Counted from the stretch's first letter, positions 18,803 through 27,876 are shown. The stretch: 64,000 nucleotides of DNA from Acidovorax sp. DW039 (GCF_037101375.1 NZ_AP029019.1:3696001-3760000), one strand, 5' to 3'. The notes: generated by a model from the letters alone, not told the origin. A program made the numbers and translations.

Positions 18803-20656
18803 ATGCCCCCTGCCCTGCCCCGGCCAGCGTCTGGCCATCGCTTTGGATTTGCCACAGGCTTGGCCTTCTTCACGGCAACAGCTATCGCCCTAGGTGCACT
18901 GCTGTCGGGCTGCGCAGGTCTGCCAGAGCATGTAGACCGCCCAGTAAGCCACGCACTGGAAGCGCCTGAAACCACAGCCCTCGGTCAGCAGGTGCAGCAA
19001 CAGCGGCAGGCGGCCCGCACTTCCCACGCCTCGGGCTTTGTGCTGCTCAGTGGCCCGGAAGCGGCTTACAGCAGCCGCCTGGCACTGGTGGAATCGGCCC
19101 AGAAAACGCTGGACCTGCAGTACTACGCTATCCACGCAGATGCCAGCACGGAGCGCCTGCTGCGTGGTGTGCTTGCCGCTGCACAAAGAGGGGTGCGGGT
19201 GCGCGTTCTGCTGGATGATTTCCACAGCACCGGACGGGATGCACAGGTGATGCGCCTGGCTTTTGCGCCCAACATCGAGATGCGCATGTTCAACCCGCTG
19301 GTGGGGGCACGCAACTCCCAACTGGGGCGCATGTTCAGCCTGCTGGGAGACTTCTCGCGCGTGCAGCAGCGCATGCACAACAAGCTGTTCATTGCCGACA
19401 ACGCGATGGGAATTGCAGGCGGCCGCAACCTGGGCAATGCCTATTTCGGCAACGATGAAGCAGGCAACTTCGTGGATCTGGATGTGCTTGCCAACGGGCC
19501 CGTGGTGCAGGAGCTGTCACGCACCTTTGATGCGTACTGGAACAACCCGCGCGCCTATCCGGTGCAGTCGCTGATCTCGCACCAGGAGCTGCAGCGCATG
19601 CGAGGGGCTTTTCAATCTGCCGAAGGGGCAAGCCGCCCACGCGTCAAGGCCGTGCGGGACGGTGAGGGCGAAGGCAGTGGCGAGCCGTTGCCTGCGCCCA
19701 AAGCTTCGTCTCCTACCGCACAGCAGCAACGCGCCCGCATTTGGGGGCAGCAACCCATGGATTTGAGCAAGGCCCGGTGGACCTGGGCACCCGCTGCGGT
19801 TCTGGTGGATGAGCCCACCAAGATTTCGGCGGAAGGGGCAGGCACGGCTGCGTCATCGCCGACGCCCCCATCGCCCATGACCCCAACCGCCGCTTCAGCG
19901 CCCGCCAAAGCCCAAGCCTTTGCCGCCAAGACCAGCGTACCGGGTCCAACGCAGCAAACCAAAGCCCAGGCTGAGGCCGCACCCGTGGCTGAACCCACCC
20001 AAGGCGAAACCGTGGTGGATGGGCTGCTGGCATTGATGGCGCAAACCCAAAAAGACATGCTCATCGTGTCGCCCTACTTTGTGCCGGGGCCGGACATGAA
20101 AAAGGCTTTTGCAGACGCAGTGGCGCGCGGCGTGCGCGTGCGCGTGCTCACCAACTCGCTGGCCTCCAACGACGCACCGCTGGCCCATGCGGGCTACGCA
20201 AGGCACCGCCCTGATCTGCTGCAAGCCGGGGTGCAGCTGTATGAAATGCGCAGCGAACTGTCGGGCCTGAGCAATGTGCTCAATGCATCGGGCAGCAGCG
20301 GTGGTGCAGGCGGTGCAGGCAGCTCCCGCGCCATGCTGCACTCCAAATTGCTCATTCTGGATGGGCGATTGCTCGCCATCGGCTCCATGAACCTCGATCT
20401 GCGCTCCCAGCTGCAAAACACGGAGATCGCACTCCTGATTCGCAGCACCGGCCTCGCCACGCAGGCCACCGAACAGATAGAGACTGCGCTGCGTGAGGCA
20501 GCGTGGAGGCTGGAGAGAGATGCGGATGGCAAGCTGCTGTGGCGAGCCCCCGAAGGCAGCGGGCTGGCAGACGCCACGACCGAGCCAGACACCAGCGCCC
20601 CCTTGCGTTGGCTGTTGTGGCTGCTCAAGCCCTTTGCGCCGGATCACTTGCTTTAA
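18803..20656 (+). CDS. Phospholipase D family lipoprotein (cardiolipin synthase-like)
   Basis: This 617-residue protein has two HKD active-site motifs: H192-N-K194...D199 followed by GGRN, and H513-S-K515...D520 followed by GSMN. That is the pattern of ClsC/YmdC-type cardiolipin synthases. The N-terminus has a hydrophobic segment and lipobox LLSGC with acylated Cys37, so it is probably anchored to a membrane from the periplasmic side. Between the two halves lies an Ala/Pro/Ser-rich stretch of about 100 residues not typical of the core fold. Substrate specificity is inferred only from family. Confidence 0.82.
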   Translation: MPPALPRPASGHRFGFATGLAFFTATAIALGALLSGCAGLPEHVDRPVSHALEAPETTALGQQVQQQRQAARTSHASGFVLLSGPEAAYSSRLALVESAQKTLDLQYYAIHADASTERLLRGVLAAAQRGVRVRVLLDDFHSTGRDAQVMRLAFAPNIEMRMFNPLVGARNSQLGRMFSLLGDFSRVQQRMHNKLFIADNAMGIAGGRNLGNAYFGNDEAGNFVDLDVLANGPVVQELSRTFDAYWNNPRAYPVQSLISHQELQRMRGAFQSAEGASRPRVKAVRDGEGEGSGEPLPAPKASSPTAQQQRARIWGQQPMDLSKARWTWAPAAVLVDEPTKISAEGAGTAASSPTPPSPMTPTAASAPAKAQAFAAKTSVPGPTQQTKAQAEAAPVAEPTQGETVVDGLLALMAQTQKDMLIVSPYFVPGPDMKKAFADAVARGVRVRVLTNSLASNDAPLAHAGYARHRPDLLQAGVQLYEMRSELSGLSNVLNASGSSGGAGGAGSSRAMLHSKLLILDGRLLAIGSMNLDLRSQLQNTEIALLIRSTGLATQATEQIETALREAAWRLERDADGKLLWRAPEGSGLADATTEPDTSAPLRWLLWLLKPFAPDHLL

Positions 20657-20822
20657 GTGCAACCAACACGCCCCCTGGAGTTGTTGTTCCGTCGCCTGCT
20701 CGCACCGCTCATGGAACCGGCCTCAAACCCCTTGAATGCGCCCAGAAAGTGGGACGCACTGTGCAACGCTTGGGCCGGCTCAGCCCAAACGGTGGTTGCA
20801 ACTGCAATCATGCAGACCGAGA

Positions 20823-21800
20823 TCAGCCCGCCCGCTCTCCCCCTGCGGCAGTTTGCAGCTGCCCGATCCAGAGGGTGATTTCACGCTGGTCAGTCAGTGT
20901 GCGCACATGGTCAAACGCCTGCTGGGCTTCAGGGTAGCGCCTGCGCAGCAGGTTGAGCCACTGCTTGAGGCGGCCCGCGCGTTGCCTGGGCTCCAAGTCT
21001 GCGCACACCAGGTCCCAGAAGGTCTGCAGATGGGGCAGAAGGTCCGCCCACCGCACCGTGTCCGTGCCCGCCTGCCCAGAATCTGCCGCACGCAGGGCAC
21101 GGGCCAGGCCCGGGTCTGCCACCGCGCCGCGCCCCAGCATGAGCGCGTTGCAGCCAGACACCTCGCGGCACCGCTGGGCGTCTTGCACCGTCCAGATTTC
21201 GCCGTTGGCCACCACCGGAATGCGCACCGCGGCCCGGATTTCCGGAATCAGCTCCCAATAGGCCGGAGGGCGGTAGCCGTCGGACTTGGTGCGCGCATGC
21301 ACCACCAGTTCTGCTGCGCCGCCATCCTGCATGGCCTGGGCGCATTCACGCATCAGCGATGTGTCGTTGAAGCCCAACCGCATCTTGGCAGACACCGGCA
21401 GATGCGCAGGCACTGCGCGGCGCACGGCGGCCACCACCTGCGCAATGCGTTCAGGCTCTTGCAACAGGGCCGCGCCCCCACCGTGGCGATTCACCACTTT
21501 GGCGGGGCAGCCAAAGTTCAGGTCGATCCCCTCGGGATTCAGGGCGGCCAGACGCGCAGCGTTTTCCGCCATGCATACAGGGTCTGAGCCCAGCAGCTGT
21601 GCCCGCACAGGAACGCCCGCCGCAGTGCGGCTGCCGTTCAGTAACTCAGGCACGTAGCGCAGGAACACCTTGTCGGGCAACAGTGAGCCGGTGATGCGAA
21701 TGAACTCCGACACGCAGCGGTCCACGCCCCCCACCCGGGTGAGCACATCACGCAACACAAAATCCAGCAGGCCCTCCATGGGCGCAAGCAACAAGGTCAT
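20823..21800 (-). CDS. dusC: tRNA-dihydrouridine(16) synthase DusC
   Basis: This 325-residue FMN enzyme reduces uridine in the tRNA D-loop. The N-terminus MTLLLAPMEGLLDFVLRDVL matches DusC, and LNFGCPAKVVNRHGGGAALL carries the catalytic Cys of Dus enzymes; VHARTKSDGYRPPAYW and VVANGEIW line the FMN and tRNA sites. An eight-codon longer form from a GTG is possible. It is convergent with the upstream PLD gene; its 3' end is 166 bases away. Position specificity (U16) is by resemblance. Confidence 0.9.
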   Translation of the reverse strand: MTLLLAPMEGLLDFVLRDVLTRVGGVDRCVSEFIRITGSLLPDKVFLRYVPELLNGSRTAAGVPVRAQLLGSDPVCMAENAARLAALNPEGIDLNFGCPAKVVNRHGGGAALLQEPERIAQVVAAVRRAVPAHLPVSAKMRLGFNDTSLMRECAQAMQDGGAAELVVHARTKSDGYRPPAYWELIPEIRAAVRIPVVANGEIWTVQDAQRCREVSGCNALMLGRGAVADPGLARALRAADSGQAGTDTVRWADLLPHLQTFWDLVCADLEPRQRAGRLKQWLNLLRRRYPEAQQAFDHVRTLTDQREITLWIGQLQTAAGGERAG

Positions 21801-21843
21801 TCGGAAATCATCCCTGGAAGACACTGCCTATCAGCATCAAAAA

Positions 21844-21892
21844 GCATTGCAGCGCTTATCCAACAAGCGCAAGAAGCTATAAAAATTATAGC
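21844..21892. repeat. Dispersed GCGCT palindrome, copy R3
   Basis: GCAGCGCTTATCCAACAAGCGC is followed by AAGAAGCTATAAAAATTATAGC, the same two halves as R4-R6 but in the opposite order, so the element is inverted. It lies in the upstream region of dusC and of the divergent gene at 22013. Confidence 0.8.
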
Positions 21893-22012
21893 GATCGTAA
21901 TCCACCGGCAGTCAGTGCACACCAGCGTCAGTGGCGTTACCGCTCGGTAGCGTCACGCACATGTCACGGCGCGCTGGTGCAATACCGGCCACTGCCCGTG
22001 AGACCTCCCGCC

Positions 22013-22552
22013 ATGCTGCTCATCAAAACCGACAAAGCCCGACAGGAACTCGCACCCGGCATGCGCACACTGAGCCTGCGCGAGCGCTCGCTGTTGCTGC
22101 TGGCCGATGGCAAACCCCTGTCCGACCTGCAAGCCATGTACAACGGCGGCGGTGCCCAGATTGTCGAGCACCTGCTGCGCCAAGGCTATCTCGCCGCTAT
22201 GAATACCTCTGGCAGCCCTGCAGCTGCGCAGGAGGCCGTGGTCAGCGCACAGCCTGCGGCCCAGGCCAAGCCAGCCGAGCCCGCACAGCCTGCTGACGCC
22301 CTGCGATCACTAGCGGGCGCACGCATGTACCTGTTCGACATTTGCGAGCGCATGTTTGCACGGCGTGACCCGGCCATGGCCCAGCATTTCCACAGCGCCC
22401 TACGCAGCGCCCGAGACCGGGACAGCATGCTGGATGTGAGTGAGTCCCTGCTGGAAGAAATCACCCACCTCGCGGGCGAAGAGCGCGCACAGAGCGTGCG
22501 CGAACGCATGGCCCAGCTATTACCCCGCGAGGCCAGCATGGCCGCTGCGTGA
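22013..22552 (+). CDS. Hypothetical protein, soluble, 179 residues
   Basis: No family is recognised with confidence. The N-terminal 60 residues (ALAPGMRTLSLRERSLLLLAD-like, then DGKPLSDLQAMY and GAQIVEHLLRQGYL) look like a small winged-helix fold as found in many Comamonadaceae proteins. A Pro/Ala-rich linker of about 40 residues follows, then a helical domain with ARMYLFDICERMFARRDPAMAQHF and ESLLEEITHLAGEE. It has no signal peptide or membrane segment. The start is MLLIKTDKARQEL; an earlier in-frame ATG lacks support. The gene is divergent from dusC. Confidence 0.65.
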   Translation: MLLIKTDKARQELAPGMRTLSLRERSLLLLADGKPLSDLQAMYNGGGAQIVEHLLRQGYLAAMNTSGSPAAAQEAVVSAQPAAQAKPAEPAQPADALRSLAGARMYLFDICERMFARRDPAMAQHFHSALRSARDRDSMLDVSESLLEEITHLAGEERAQSVRERMAQLLPREASMAAA

Positions 22553-22611
22553 GTCCTTTGAACAGCTTCTCACCCAGCCCGCCTTCAGCGCAAGAAACCA
22601 CCAAGATCCAC

Positions 22612-23772
22612 TCAGGCTGCCGCCAGACGCCACAGCGATGTAACCTCGGCCGCACGCGCTGCGTGCAACGGGTCTGCCGCATCCACCGCCTTGCCGTGGC
22701 GCGGCTTGATGTCATGGCGGGCCACCACGCGCAGGCCCGCCTGTGCGATCCACTCCAGCAGCTGGGCACGTGGCCGCAGCCCCAGGTGTTCGGCCAGGTC
22801 AGACAGGATCAGCCAGCCCTCGCCGCCGGGCTCCAGGTGGGCTACCAGCCCGGTCAGAAAGCCGCGCAGCATGCCACTGCCCTCGTCGTACACCGCACGT
22901 TCGATGGGCGAGCTGGCTCGGGCAGGCACCCAAGGCGGGTTGCACACCACCAGGGGGGCGCGCCCTTCGGGGAACAGATCCGTCTGCAGCAACTGCACCC
23001 GATCTGCCACACCCAGGCGTTGCAGGTTGTCTGCCGCGCAGGCCAAGGCACGGGGGTCCTGGTCGGTAGCCACCACCTTTTGCACGCCCCGGCGCGCCAG
23101 CAAGGCAGACAACACCCCGGTGCCCACGCCAATGTCAAACGCCAGCGTGGTGGCGGGCAAGGGCGCTTGCGCCACCAGGTCCACATACTCACCCCGCACA
23201 GGCGAAAACACGCCGTAGTGCGGGTGGATACGGTTGCGCGGGGCAGCGCCCAGGGCGGCAATTTCCACCCCTTTCTTGCGCCACTCATGCGCGCCCACCA
23301 GACCGAGCAGTTCGCGCAGCGAAACCACACAGCGCTCACCAGTGGCAGCGCCCCAGGCTTCGGTACACGCCTGCCTCAGGTCGGGCGCTCGGCGCAGGGC
23401 AATGGAGTAGTCACCCTCCAGAGGGATAAGCACCGCAGACAGCACGCGCGCGCGCTGTCCCTGGGCCTGGCGATGGAGGTGGAAGGCTTGGGCCAGGGCC
23501 TCTGGCCCCTTGGCACCAGCGGGCGCAGGAGCCGCATTCTTGCGCGAGGGGCGCGCCTTGCGGTCGGCACGGCGGGCCATGGCCTGCAGCAGCATGCGAG
23601 CGTTCTGGAAATCACCCGTCCACAACAGCCCGGTGCCTTCGCAGGCCAGCCGGTAAGCCGCATCCGCTGGCAAGGTGTCATCGGCAGTGATGACACGGCG
23701 CGGCGCGGGTGCGCCGCTTTCGGAGCGCCATGGCGCGCTGTGGGCCTGGCCCTGGCGGCTCCACTCGATCAT
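22612..23772 (-). CDS. Class I SAM-dependent methyltransferase
   Basis: This 386-residue protein has a Rossmann methyltransferase domain: motif I DIGVGTGVLSALLARRG, then ATDQDPRAL, and the catalytic NPPW typical of N- or RNA-directed enzymes (HemK/RsmC/TrmN6-like). The N-terminal 190 residues are a separate helical part with an Arg/Pro-rich linker. The Asn-Pro-Pro motif points to methylation of an amino group in RNA or protein, but the substrate is unknown. It ends 60 bases from the convergent hypothetical gene and starts seven bases after the acetyltransferase gene. Confidence 0.82.
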   Translation of the reverse strand: MIEWSRQGQAHSAPWRSESGAPAPRRVITADDTLPADAAYRLACEGTGLLWTGDFQNARMLLQAMARRADRKARPSRKNAAPAPAGAKGPEALAQAFHLHRQAQGQRARVLSAVLIPLEGDYSIALRRAPDLRQACTEAWGAATGERCVVSLRELLGLVGAHEWRKKGVEIAALGAAPRNRIHPHYGVFSPVRGEYVDLVAQAPLPATTLAFDIGVGTGVLSALLARRGVQKVVATDQDPRALACAADNLQRLGVADRVQLLQTDLFPEGRAPLVVCNPPWVPARASSPIERAVYDEGSGMLRGFLTGLVAHLEPGGEGWLILSDLAEHLGLRPRAQLLEWIAQAGLRVVARHDIKPRHGKAVDAADPLHAARAAEVTSLWRLAAA

Positions 23773-23779
23773 CAGCGTG

Positions 23780-24304
23780 TCAGCCAGCCAAAGAGCGCTT
23801 CAGGCGCACTTCTTCGATCTTGACGCCGCCAATCACAGCGGTCTTGGCAGTGGAGAGTTCACGCTTGAAGCCTGCCAGCTCGTGAAAGCGAAGGGCACGC
23901 TCGTTGCGCAGCGGAACCCACGCCGTGACGTTGGTGCAGCCTTCTTCCTGAAGACCGTCACGGGCTGCATCCCACAAGGCAAGGCCCACGCCTTGATTCC
24001 AATGGGTGGGGGCGGCGTAGATGGCCCAGATTTCGCCGGTGGTGGGACGGGATTTTTCATCGCGCGAGCGGTCATAGCCGACAAAACCGACGATCTTCTC
24101 GCCATCAACGGCCACCTGAACCTGGGGCTCGCAGTATTCAATGGCCTCGCGCCAGTAGGCTTGGCGCTTTTCGACCGAGGACATGGCTTTCAATTGCTCG
24201 TCTGGCACCAGACCCTTGTAAGCCTCTTGAGCGGAGACGGTGTGGATCTGGGCAATAGCTTTTGCATCGCGAAGCGTAGCGGGACGAACCTGGATACTAG
24301 ACAT
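23780..24304 (-). CDS. GNAT family N-acetyltransferase
   Basis: This 174-residue protein is a GCN5-related acetyltransferase. The acetyl-CoA loop is THWNQGVGLALWDAA (Q/RxxGxG/A variant), preceded by GEIWAIYAAP and followed by WVPLRNERALRFHELAGFK, a typical C-terminal GNAT strand and helix. The substrate cannot be told. The frame extends 16 codons upstream of the chosen MSSIQVRPA start. It is followed closely by the methyltransferase gene, so they may form a two-gene operon. Confidence 0.85.
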   Translation of the reverse strand: MSSIQVRPATLRDAKAIAQIHTVSAQEAYKGLVPDEQLKAMSSVEKRQAYWREAIEYCEPQVQVAVDGEKIVGFVGYDRSRDEKSRPTTGEIWAIYAAPTHWNQGVGLALWDAARDGLQEEGCTNVTAWVPLRNERALRFHELAGFKRELSTAKTAVIGGVKIEEVRLKRSLAG

Positions 24305-24517
24305 GGAAAAAACGAACGAAAACAGGGTGTAAAAAAACGAAAGGACCGGCATTGTCGCCGCAAACCGTTTTCCACCCTTTTGCGCTCGGTTTCATGCAGG
24401 GCTTGTGAAGCCATTTTTCAGCCCTTTTTTGACCTTGCGAAGGGCTGTCGGGAGACAACGACGACCGGCATTCTGGGCAGGCAAAGAGCCTGCAGCCTGC
24501 ACATACGGAAAACGCCC

Positions 24518-24541
24518 AAAGCCCCACCAACAGGGGCTTTG
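24518..24541 (-). terminator. Hairpin terminator after the cadherin-like gene
   Basis: AAAGCCCC (24518-24525) pairs with GGGGCTTT (24533-24540) around a seven-base loop. The U-run is short (three) on either side, so it would be a weak terminator for the minus-strand gene ending at 24573. The rest of 24305-24572 shows nothing else clear. Confidence 0.5.
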
Positions 24542-24572
24542 AAGCCTATGGGGGATGGTCAGCGCGCAGCCT

Positions 24573-25160
24573 TCAGGCAATGGCCATGGCGTTGCCCATG
24601 GCGGTAGCTGCCATGGCTTGGGCAGCGCGCTGCACCAGAGCACGCTTGTTGCGTGGACGAGGGGCGTGCACGGCTGGTGGCATGCCATTGATGGCCCCCA
24701 GGCCCAGCACCAGGGTCACGGTGCGGGAATCCTCTTCACGGTCTTCTGTCGCGTAGGCACGGTAGCTGCCATTGCCCTGCCCGTGGCTGCGGCGCACGGC
24801 GTGGAAGGCCAGGCGCGCGCTGTTGACGCGATTGCCGCCAAAGGGCAGCACACGCACCCGGGCGTCGCGGTCGAGGGCCAGGCCCAAGCTGCCCGCACGG
24901 TTGATCAGGTCGGTGCGCACGGTGCGCCAGGTCTGGCCGCCGTCGGTCGAGAACTGCCAGGTGCCCACATGTGCGTCCAGCTGCTCAATCACCACGCCGG
25001 AAAACAGCGCCAGATCAGGGCAGTTGTCCTGCAGGATCTGAACCACACTGTTGCCGCCCACCCCGCCCGACAGGGACGCACCGCGGGAGCTGCGGCGGTC
25101 TGACGTTGCGCGGGGCGCAGCGAACACTTCAGCGGAAGAACGGTTGGCAAAAGCAGTCAT
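24573..25160 (-). CDS. Single-domain cadherin/adhesin-repeat-like protein, unknown function
   Basis: This 195-residue protein has no signal peptide. Its centre (about residues 65-140) reads VGTWQFSTDGGQTWRTV...SLGLALDRDARVRVLPFGGN...ARLAFHAVRR. That follows the pattern of the W-x-[YF]-S-x-[GD]GG-x-W ... ALxLxxxxxxRxxP ... LxFxAW module repeated in giant RTX/cadherin-like adhesins. Here a single module stands alone, flanked by an N-terminal Ser/Arg/Gly-rich part and an Ala/Met-rich tail. The start MTAFANRSS has a GGGGG-type site upstream. It is divergent from the response regulator and shares its upstream region. Function unknown. Confidence 0.6.
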   Translation of the reverse strand: MTAFANRSSAEVFAAPRATSDRRSSRGASLSGGVGGNSVVQILQDNCPDLALFSGVVIEQLDAHVGTWQFSTDGGQTWRTVRTDLINRAGSLGLALDRDARVRVLPFGGNRVNSARLAFHAVRRSHGQGNGSYRAYATEDREEDSRTVTLVLGLGAINGMPPAVHAPRPRNKRALVQRAAQAMAATAMGNAMAIA

Positions 25161-25276
25161 GGAAACCCCCTGAACAATCAATCGAAAACAAGATGAAAAC
25201 GCATTGACATTTGCAATTCGAGGCACCGTTCAATGCATGGTGGGGAAGTCTAGAAATCGGTATGGCCTGCGTCCAT

Positions 25277-25327
25277 CGCACAAATGGACTAACAAAAATG
25301 GACTAGTCCACGCAAGCCGTTTGTGCG
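25277..25327. promoter_or_regulatory. Nested palindromes in divergent promoter region (candidate operator)
   Basis: CGCACAAA (25277-25284) and TTTGTGCG (25320-25327) form a perfect 8-base inverted repeat. Inside it lie a perfect 12-base palindrome TGGACTAGTCCA (25299-25310) and a second copy of ATGGACTA (25284-25291) 14 bases upstream; GTCCAT occurs at 25271-25276. Such clustered half-sites are typical operators; the adjacent LuxR-type regulator is the obvious candidate ligand, but this is inferred. Confidence 0.55.
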
Positions 25328-25340
25328 CAATACTTGGTGT

Positions 25341-25979
25341 ATGTCTGCCCGCCTATTGCTTGTTGATGACCACACCCTCTTCCGCACCGGACTGCGCCTG
25401 ATCGTCCAGGGTCACCCGTCTGTGGAATACATTGCCGAAGCGGGTTCGGTGGCAGAGGCCTGCGCGCTCAAGATGATCGATGCCGACCTGGTGCTGCTGG
25501 ACATCCAGCTGCCCGGCATGAGCGGCCTCGATGGCCTGCGCCTCATCCGCCAGGCGTGTCCCAAGGCGCGCATCGTGCTGGTGTCGGCCAGCGTGGCGCC
25601 CGATGCGGTGAACGAGGCCCGTGCACGCGGTGCAGACGGTTTTCTGCCCAAATCGGCCAGCGGCGAGGACATTCTGGAAGCGATCTCCTGTGCGCTGGCC
25701 GGCCTGCCGTGTTTTCCGGCGAGCAACGGCAATGCCCCCGCAGGTGCAAAACCTGCCGATGGTGCAACGCTGACCTCGCGGCAACTCGATGTACTGACCC
25801 TGTTGTGTGCAGGCAAGCCCAACAAGGTCATCGCGCGCGACCTGGGCCTGAGCGAGAACACGGTGCGCGTGCATGTGGCCGCCATCTTCACGCAGCTGGG
25901 CGTCAACAGCCGCAGCGCCGCTCTGCTGGCGGCCCAGCGCATGGGCCTGGTGTCCATACCAAGCCATGACACCGTCTGA
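25341..25979 (+). CDS. LuxR-type (NarL/FixJ) response regulator
   Basis: This 212-residue regulator has an N-terminal receiver domain (LLLVDDH, phospho-acceptor Asp54 in LLDIQLPG, SAS and lysine in FLPKSAS) and a C-terminal LuxR helix-turn-helix (LTSRQLDVLTLLCAGKPNKVIARDLGLSENTVRVHVAAI). It overlaps the kinase gene by 14 bases, so the two form a translationally coupled two-component system. The start MSARLLLVDDH is preferred to a six-codon longer form. Its target genes are not known; the palindromes just upstream suggest autoregulation. Confidence 0.92.
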   Translation: MSARLLLVDDHTLFRTGLRLIVQGHPSVEYIAEAGSVAEACALKMIDADLVLLDIQLPGMSGLDGLRLIRQACPKARIVLVSASVAPDAVNEARARGADGFLPKSASGEDILEAISCALAGLPCFPASNGNAPAGAKPADGATLTSRQLDVLTLLCAGKPNKVIARDLGLSENTVRVHVAAIFTQLGVNSRSAALLAAQRMGLVSIPSHDTV

Positions 25980-27876
25980 CGCCCAAGAGGCAAGCACTGA
26001 GGCGATGGCGGCTGGCGGTGCTGCACAAGAGGCCGCCCCTTTAACTGCTGCGCCCGCAGAGCCCCCTCGGCGCTGGGCATGGCCCCGCTGGGAGCGCGAT
26101 GAAATCCTGCGCGAACAGGTCTTCCTGTTGCGCCACAACTTTCCCATGACGCTGCTGGCCTCACTGGCCACAGCCTTCGGCACGCTGTGGGTGATGCGCC
26201 CCGTGGCAGACCAACAGGCCATGCTGGCGTGGCTGATCTCGCACATCGTGATCGTGGCCTGCGTGTACGCCGTGCTGCTGGGCATTGACCGCACGGGCAA
26301 GGAACACCCCCGGCAAGCCGTGTGGCGCCTGATGCTCTGCATGAGCGTGATGGGCATCAGCTGGGGCAGCCTGAGCCATGTGGTTCTGTACTGGGGCAGT
26401 GGCGAAGCGGTGATCTACGCCATCGGCATCATCAGCACCGTATCGTCCGGTGCCCTGGGCCTGGGAGCCCCGCTGCTGTGGGGCTACATCGTCTACCTGA
26501 CTTTCGCCATCGGCGGAGTTCTGCTCGCGCTGGCGCTGGCGGGCGGTGTGGTGATGTGGCCCGCGCTTCTCATGGTGTGCGTGTATTACGCGCTGACCTC
26601 CATGCACGCCCGCACCGGGGAACAGGCCACGCTGCGCTCCATCGTGCTCAAACTGGAAAACGAGCGGCTGGTGGCGGAGCTGCGGGCCGAATCACGCAGA
26701 GCCCTGGCCGCACAGGAAGCTGCAGAGCAGGCCGACCGGGACAAGTCCCGCTTTCTGGCCGCGGCCAGCCATGACCTGCGCCAGCCGCTGCATGCCATGG
26801 GCCTGTTTCTGGAAACGCTGCAGCGCAGCCCGCTCAACGCCCACCAGCAAACCGTTCTGGGCCACGCCCATGCGGCCTCGGGTGCGGCGGCAGAAATGCT
26901 CACCACGCTGCTCGACTACTCCCGCCTTGAAGCCGGTGTGGTCAAGGTGCGCCCCGCAGCTTTTTCCATCCAGGCGCTGCTCACGTCGCTGGAGCAGGAA
27001 TTTGGGGTGCAAGCCGATACGGCAGGGCTCATCTACCGCACGCGTGAGACATCGGCTGCCGCATTTGCAGACCGCTCACTGGTTGATCTGGTGATGCACA
27101 ACTTCATCTCCAACGCGCTGCGTTACACCAACGAAGGCGGCATCCTGATTGCCTGCCGCCAGCGCGGAAGCCGTCTGGCACTGGAAGTGTGGGATACAGG
27201 GCCTGGCATTCCGGAGCACCAGTGGGAAGAAATTTTCAAGGAGTTTCACCAGCTTGGAAACCCCGAGCGCGACCGCCGCAAGGGCCTGGGCCTGGGCCTC
27301 GCCATTGTGCAAAGACTGGCGCGCGAGATGGGCACCACGGTGGAGGTGCGCTCGCGCCCCGACAAGGGCTCGGTGTTCCGCCTGTGGCTGGACAGCTGGC
27401 AAGGCGCACTGGAAGACGAAGCCCAGCCCGTGCTGGACCCACAACGCCTGGCCGGGCTGCGGGTGCTGGCGGTGGACGATGACGAGGCCGTTCGCATGGG
27501 CATGCAGTCCTTGTTGGAGAGCTGGGGTTGCGAGTGCCTCACCGCAGAGTCGGGTGCAGATGCCAAACGTTGCCTGCAGCGGATGACACCCCAGCTCATC
27601 ATCACGGACTTCCGGCTGCGCAACGAGGAAACCGGCAAACAGGTGCTGGAAGCCTTGCGCTCGGAACTGGGCTGGATGGTGCCCGCCATCATCATGACCG
27701 GCGATACATCGCCCCAGCGGCTGCGCGATGCCCAGTCCACCTCTGCCCTGCTGCTGCACAAGCCGGTGTCCACCGGGCAGCTGCGCGATGCCATCAACCA
27801 GTCGCTGCAGCAACCTGTTCCAGCGCCCTGGGAGCCAGCGCCAGCCGAGCAGGCAACGCCACGCAACACCGCCTGA
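25966..27876 (+). CDS. Hybrid sensor histidine kinase
   Basis: This 636-residue membrane kinase has about six hydrophobic helices between residues 60 and 215, then a coiled coil and a dimerisation box with phospho-acceptor His269 in SHDLRQPLHAMG. The ATPase domain shows NFISNALRYTNEGG, DTGPGIP and GLGLGLAIVQRLA. A C-terminal receiver begins near 500 (LAVDDDEAVRMG) with Asp548 in LIITDFRLRN. No separate sensory domain is seen beyond the membrane part, so the signal is unknown. The start overlaps the response-regulator gene. Confidence 0.92.
   Translation: MTPSDAQEASTEAMAAGGAAQEAAPLTAAPAEPPRRWAWPRWERDEILREQVFLLRHNFPMTLLASLATAFGTLWVMRPVADQQAMLAWLISHIVIVACVYAVLLGIDRTGKEHPRQAVWRLMLCMSVMGISWGSLSHVVLYWGSGEAVIYAIGIISTVSSGALGLGAPLLWGYIVYLTFAIGGVLLALALAGGVVMWPALLMVCVYYALTSMHARTGEQATLRSIVLKLENERLVAELRAESRRALAAQEAAEQADRDKSRFLAAASHDLRQPLHAMGLFLETLQRSPLNAHQQTVLGHAHAASGAAAEMLTTLLDYSRLEAGVVKVRPAAFSIQALLTSLEQEFGVQADTAGLIYRTRETSAAAFADRSLVDLVMHNFISNALRYTNEGGILIACRQRGSRLALEVWDTGPGIPEHQWEEIFKEFHQLGNPERDRRKGLGLGLAIVQRLAREMGTTVEVRSRPDKGSVFRLWLDSWQGALEDEAQPVLDPQRLAGLRVLAVDDDEAVRMGMQSLLESWGCECLTAESGADAKRCLQRMTPQLIITDFRLRNEETGKQVLEALRSELGWMVPAIIMTGDTSPQRLRDAQSTSALLLHKPVSTGQLRDAINQSLQQPVPAPWEPAPAEQATPRNTA

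Noticed and set aside
20657..20878. 73-codon frame after the PLD gene
   Set aside because: It begins with a GTG right after the stop, overlaps the dusC 3' end, has no ribosome site and no recognisable feature.
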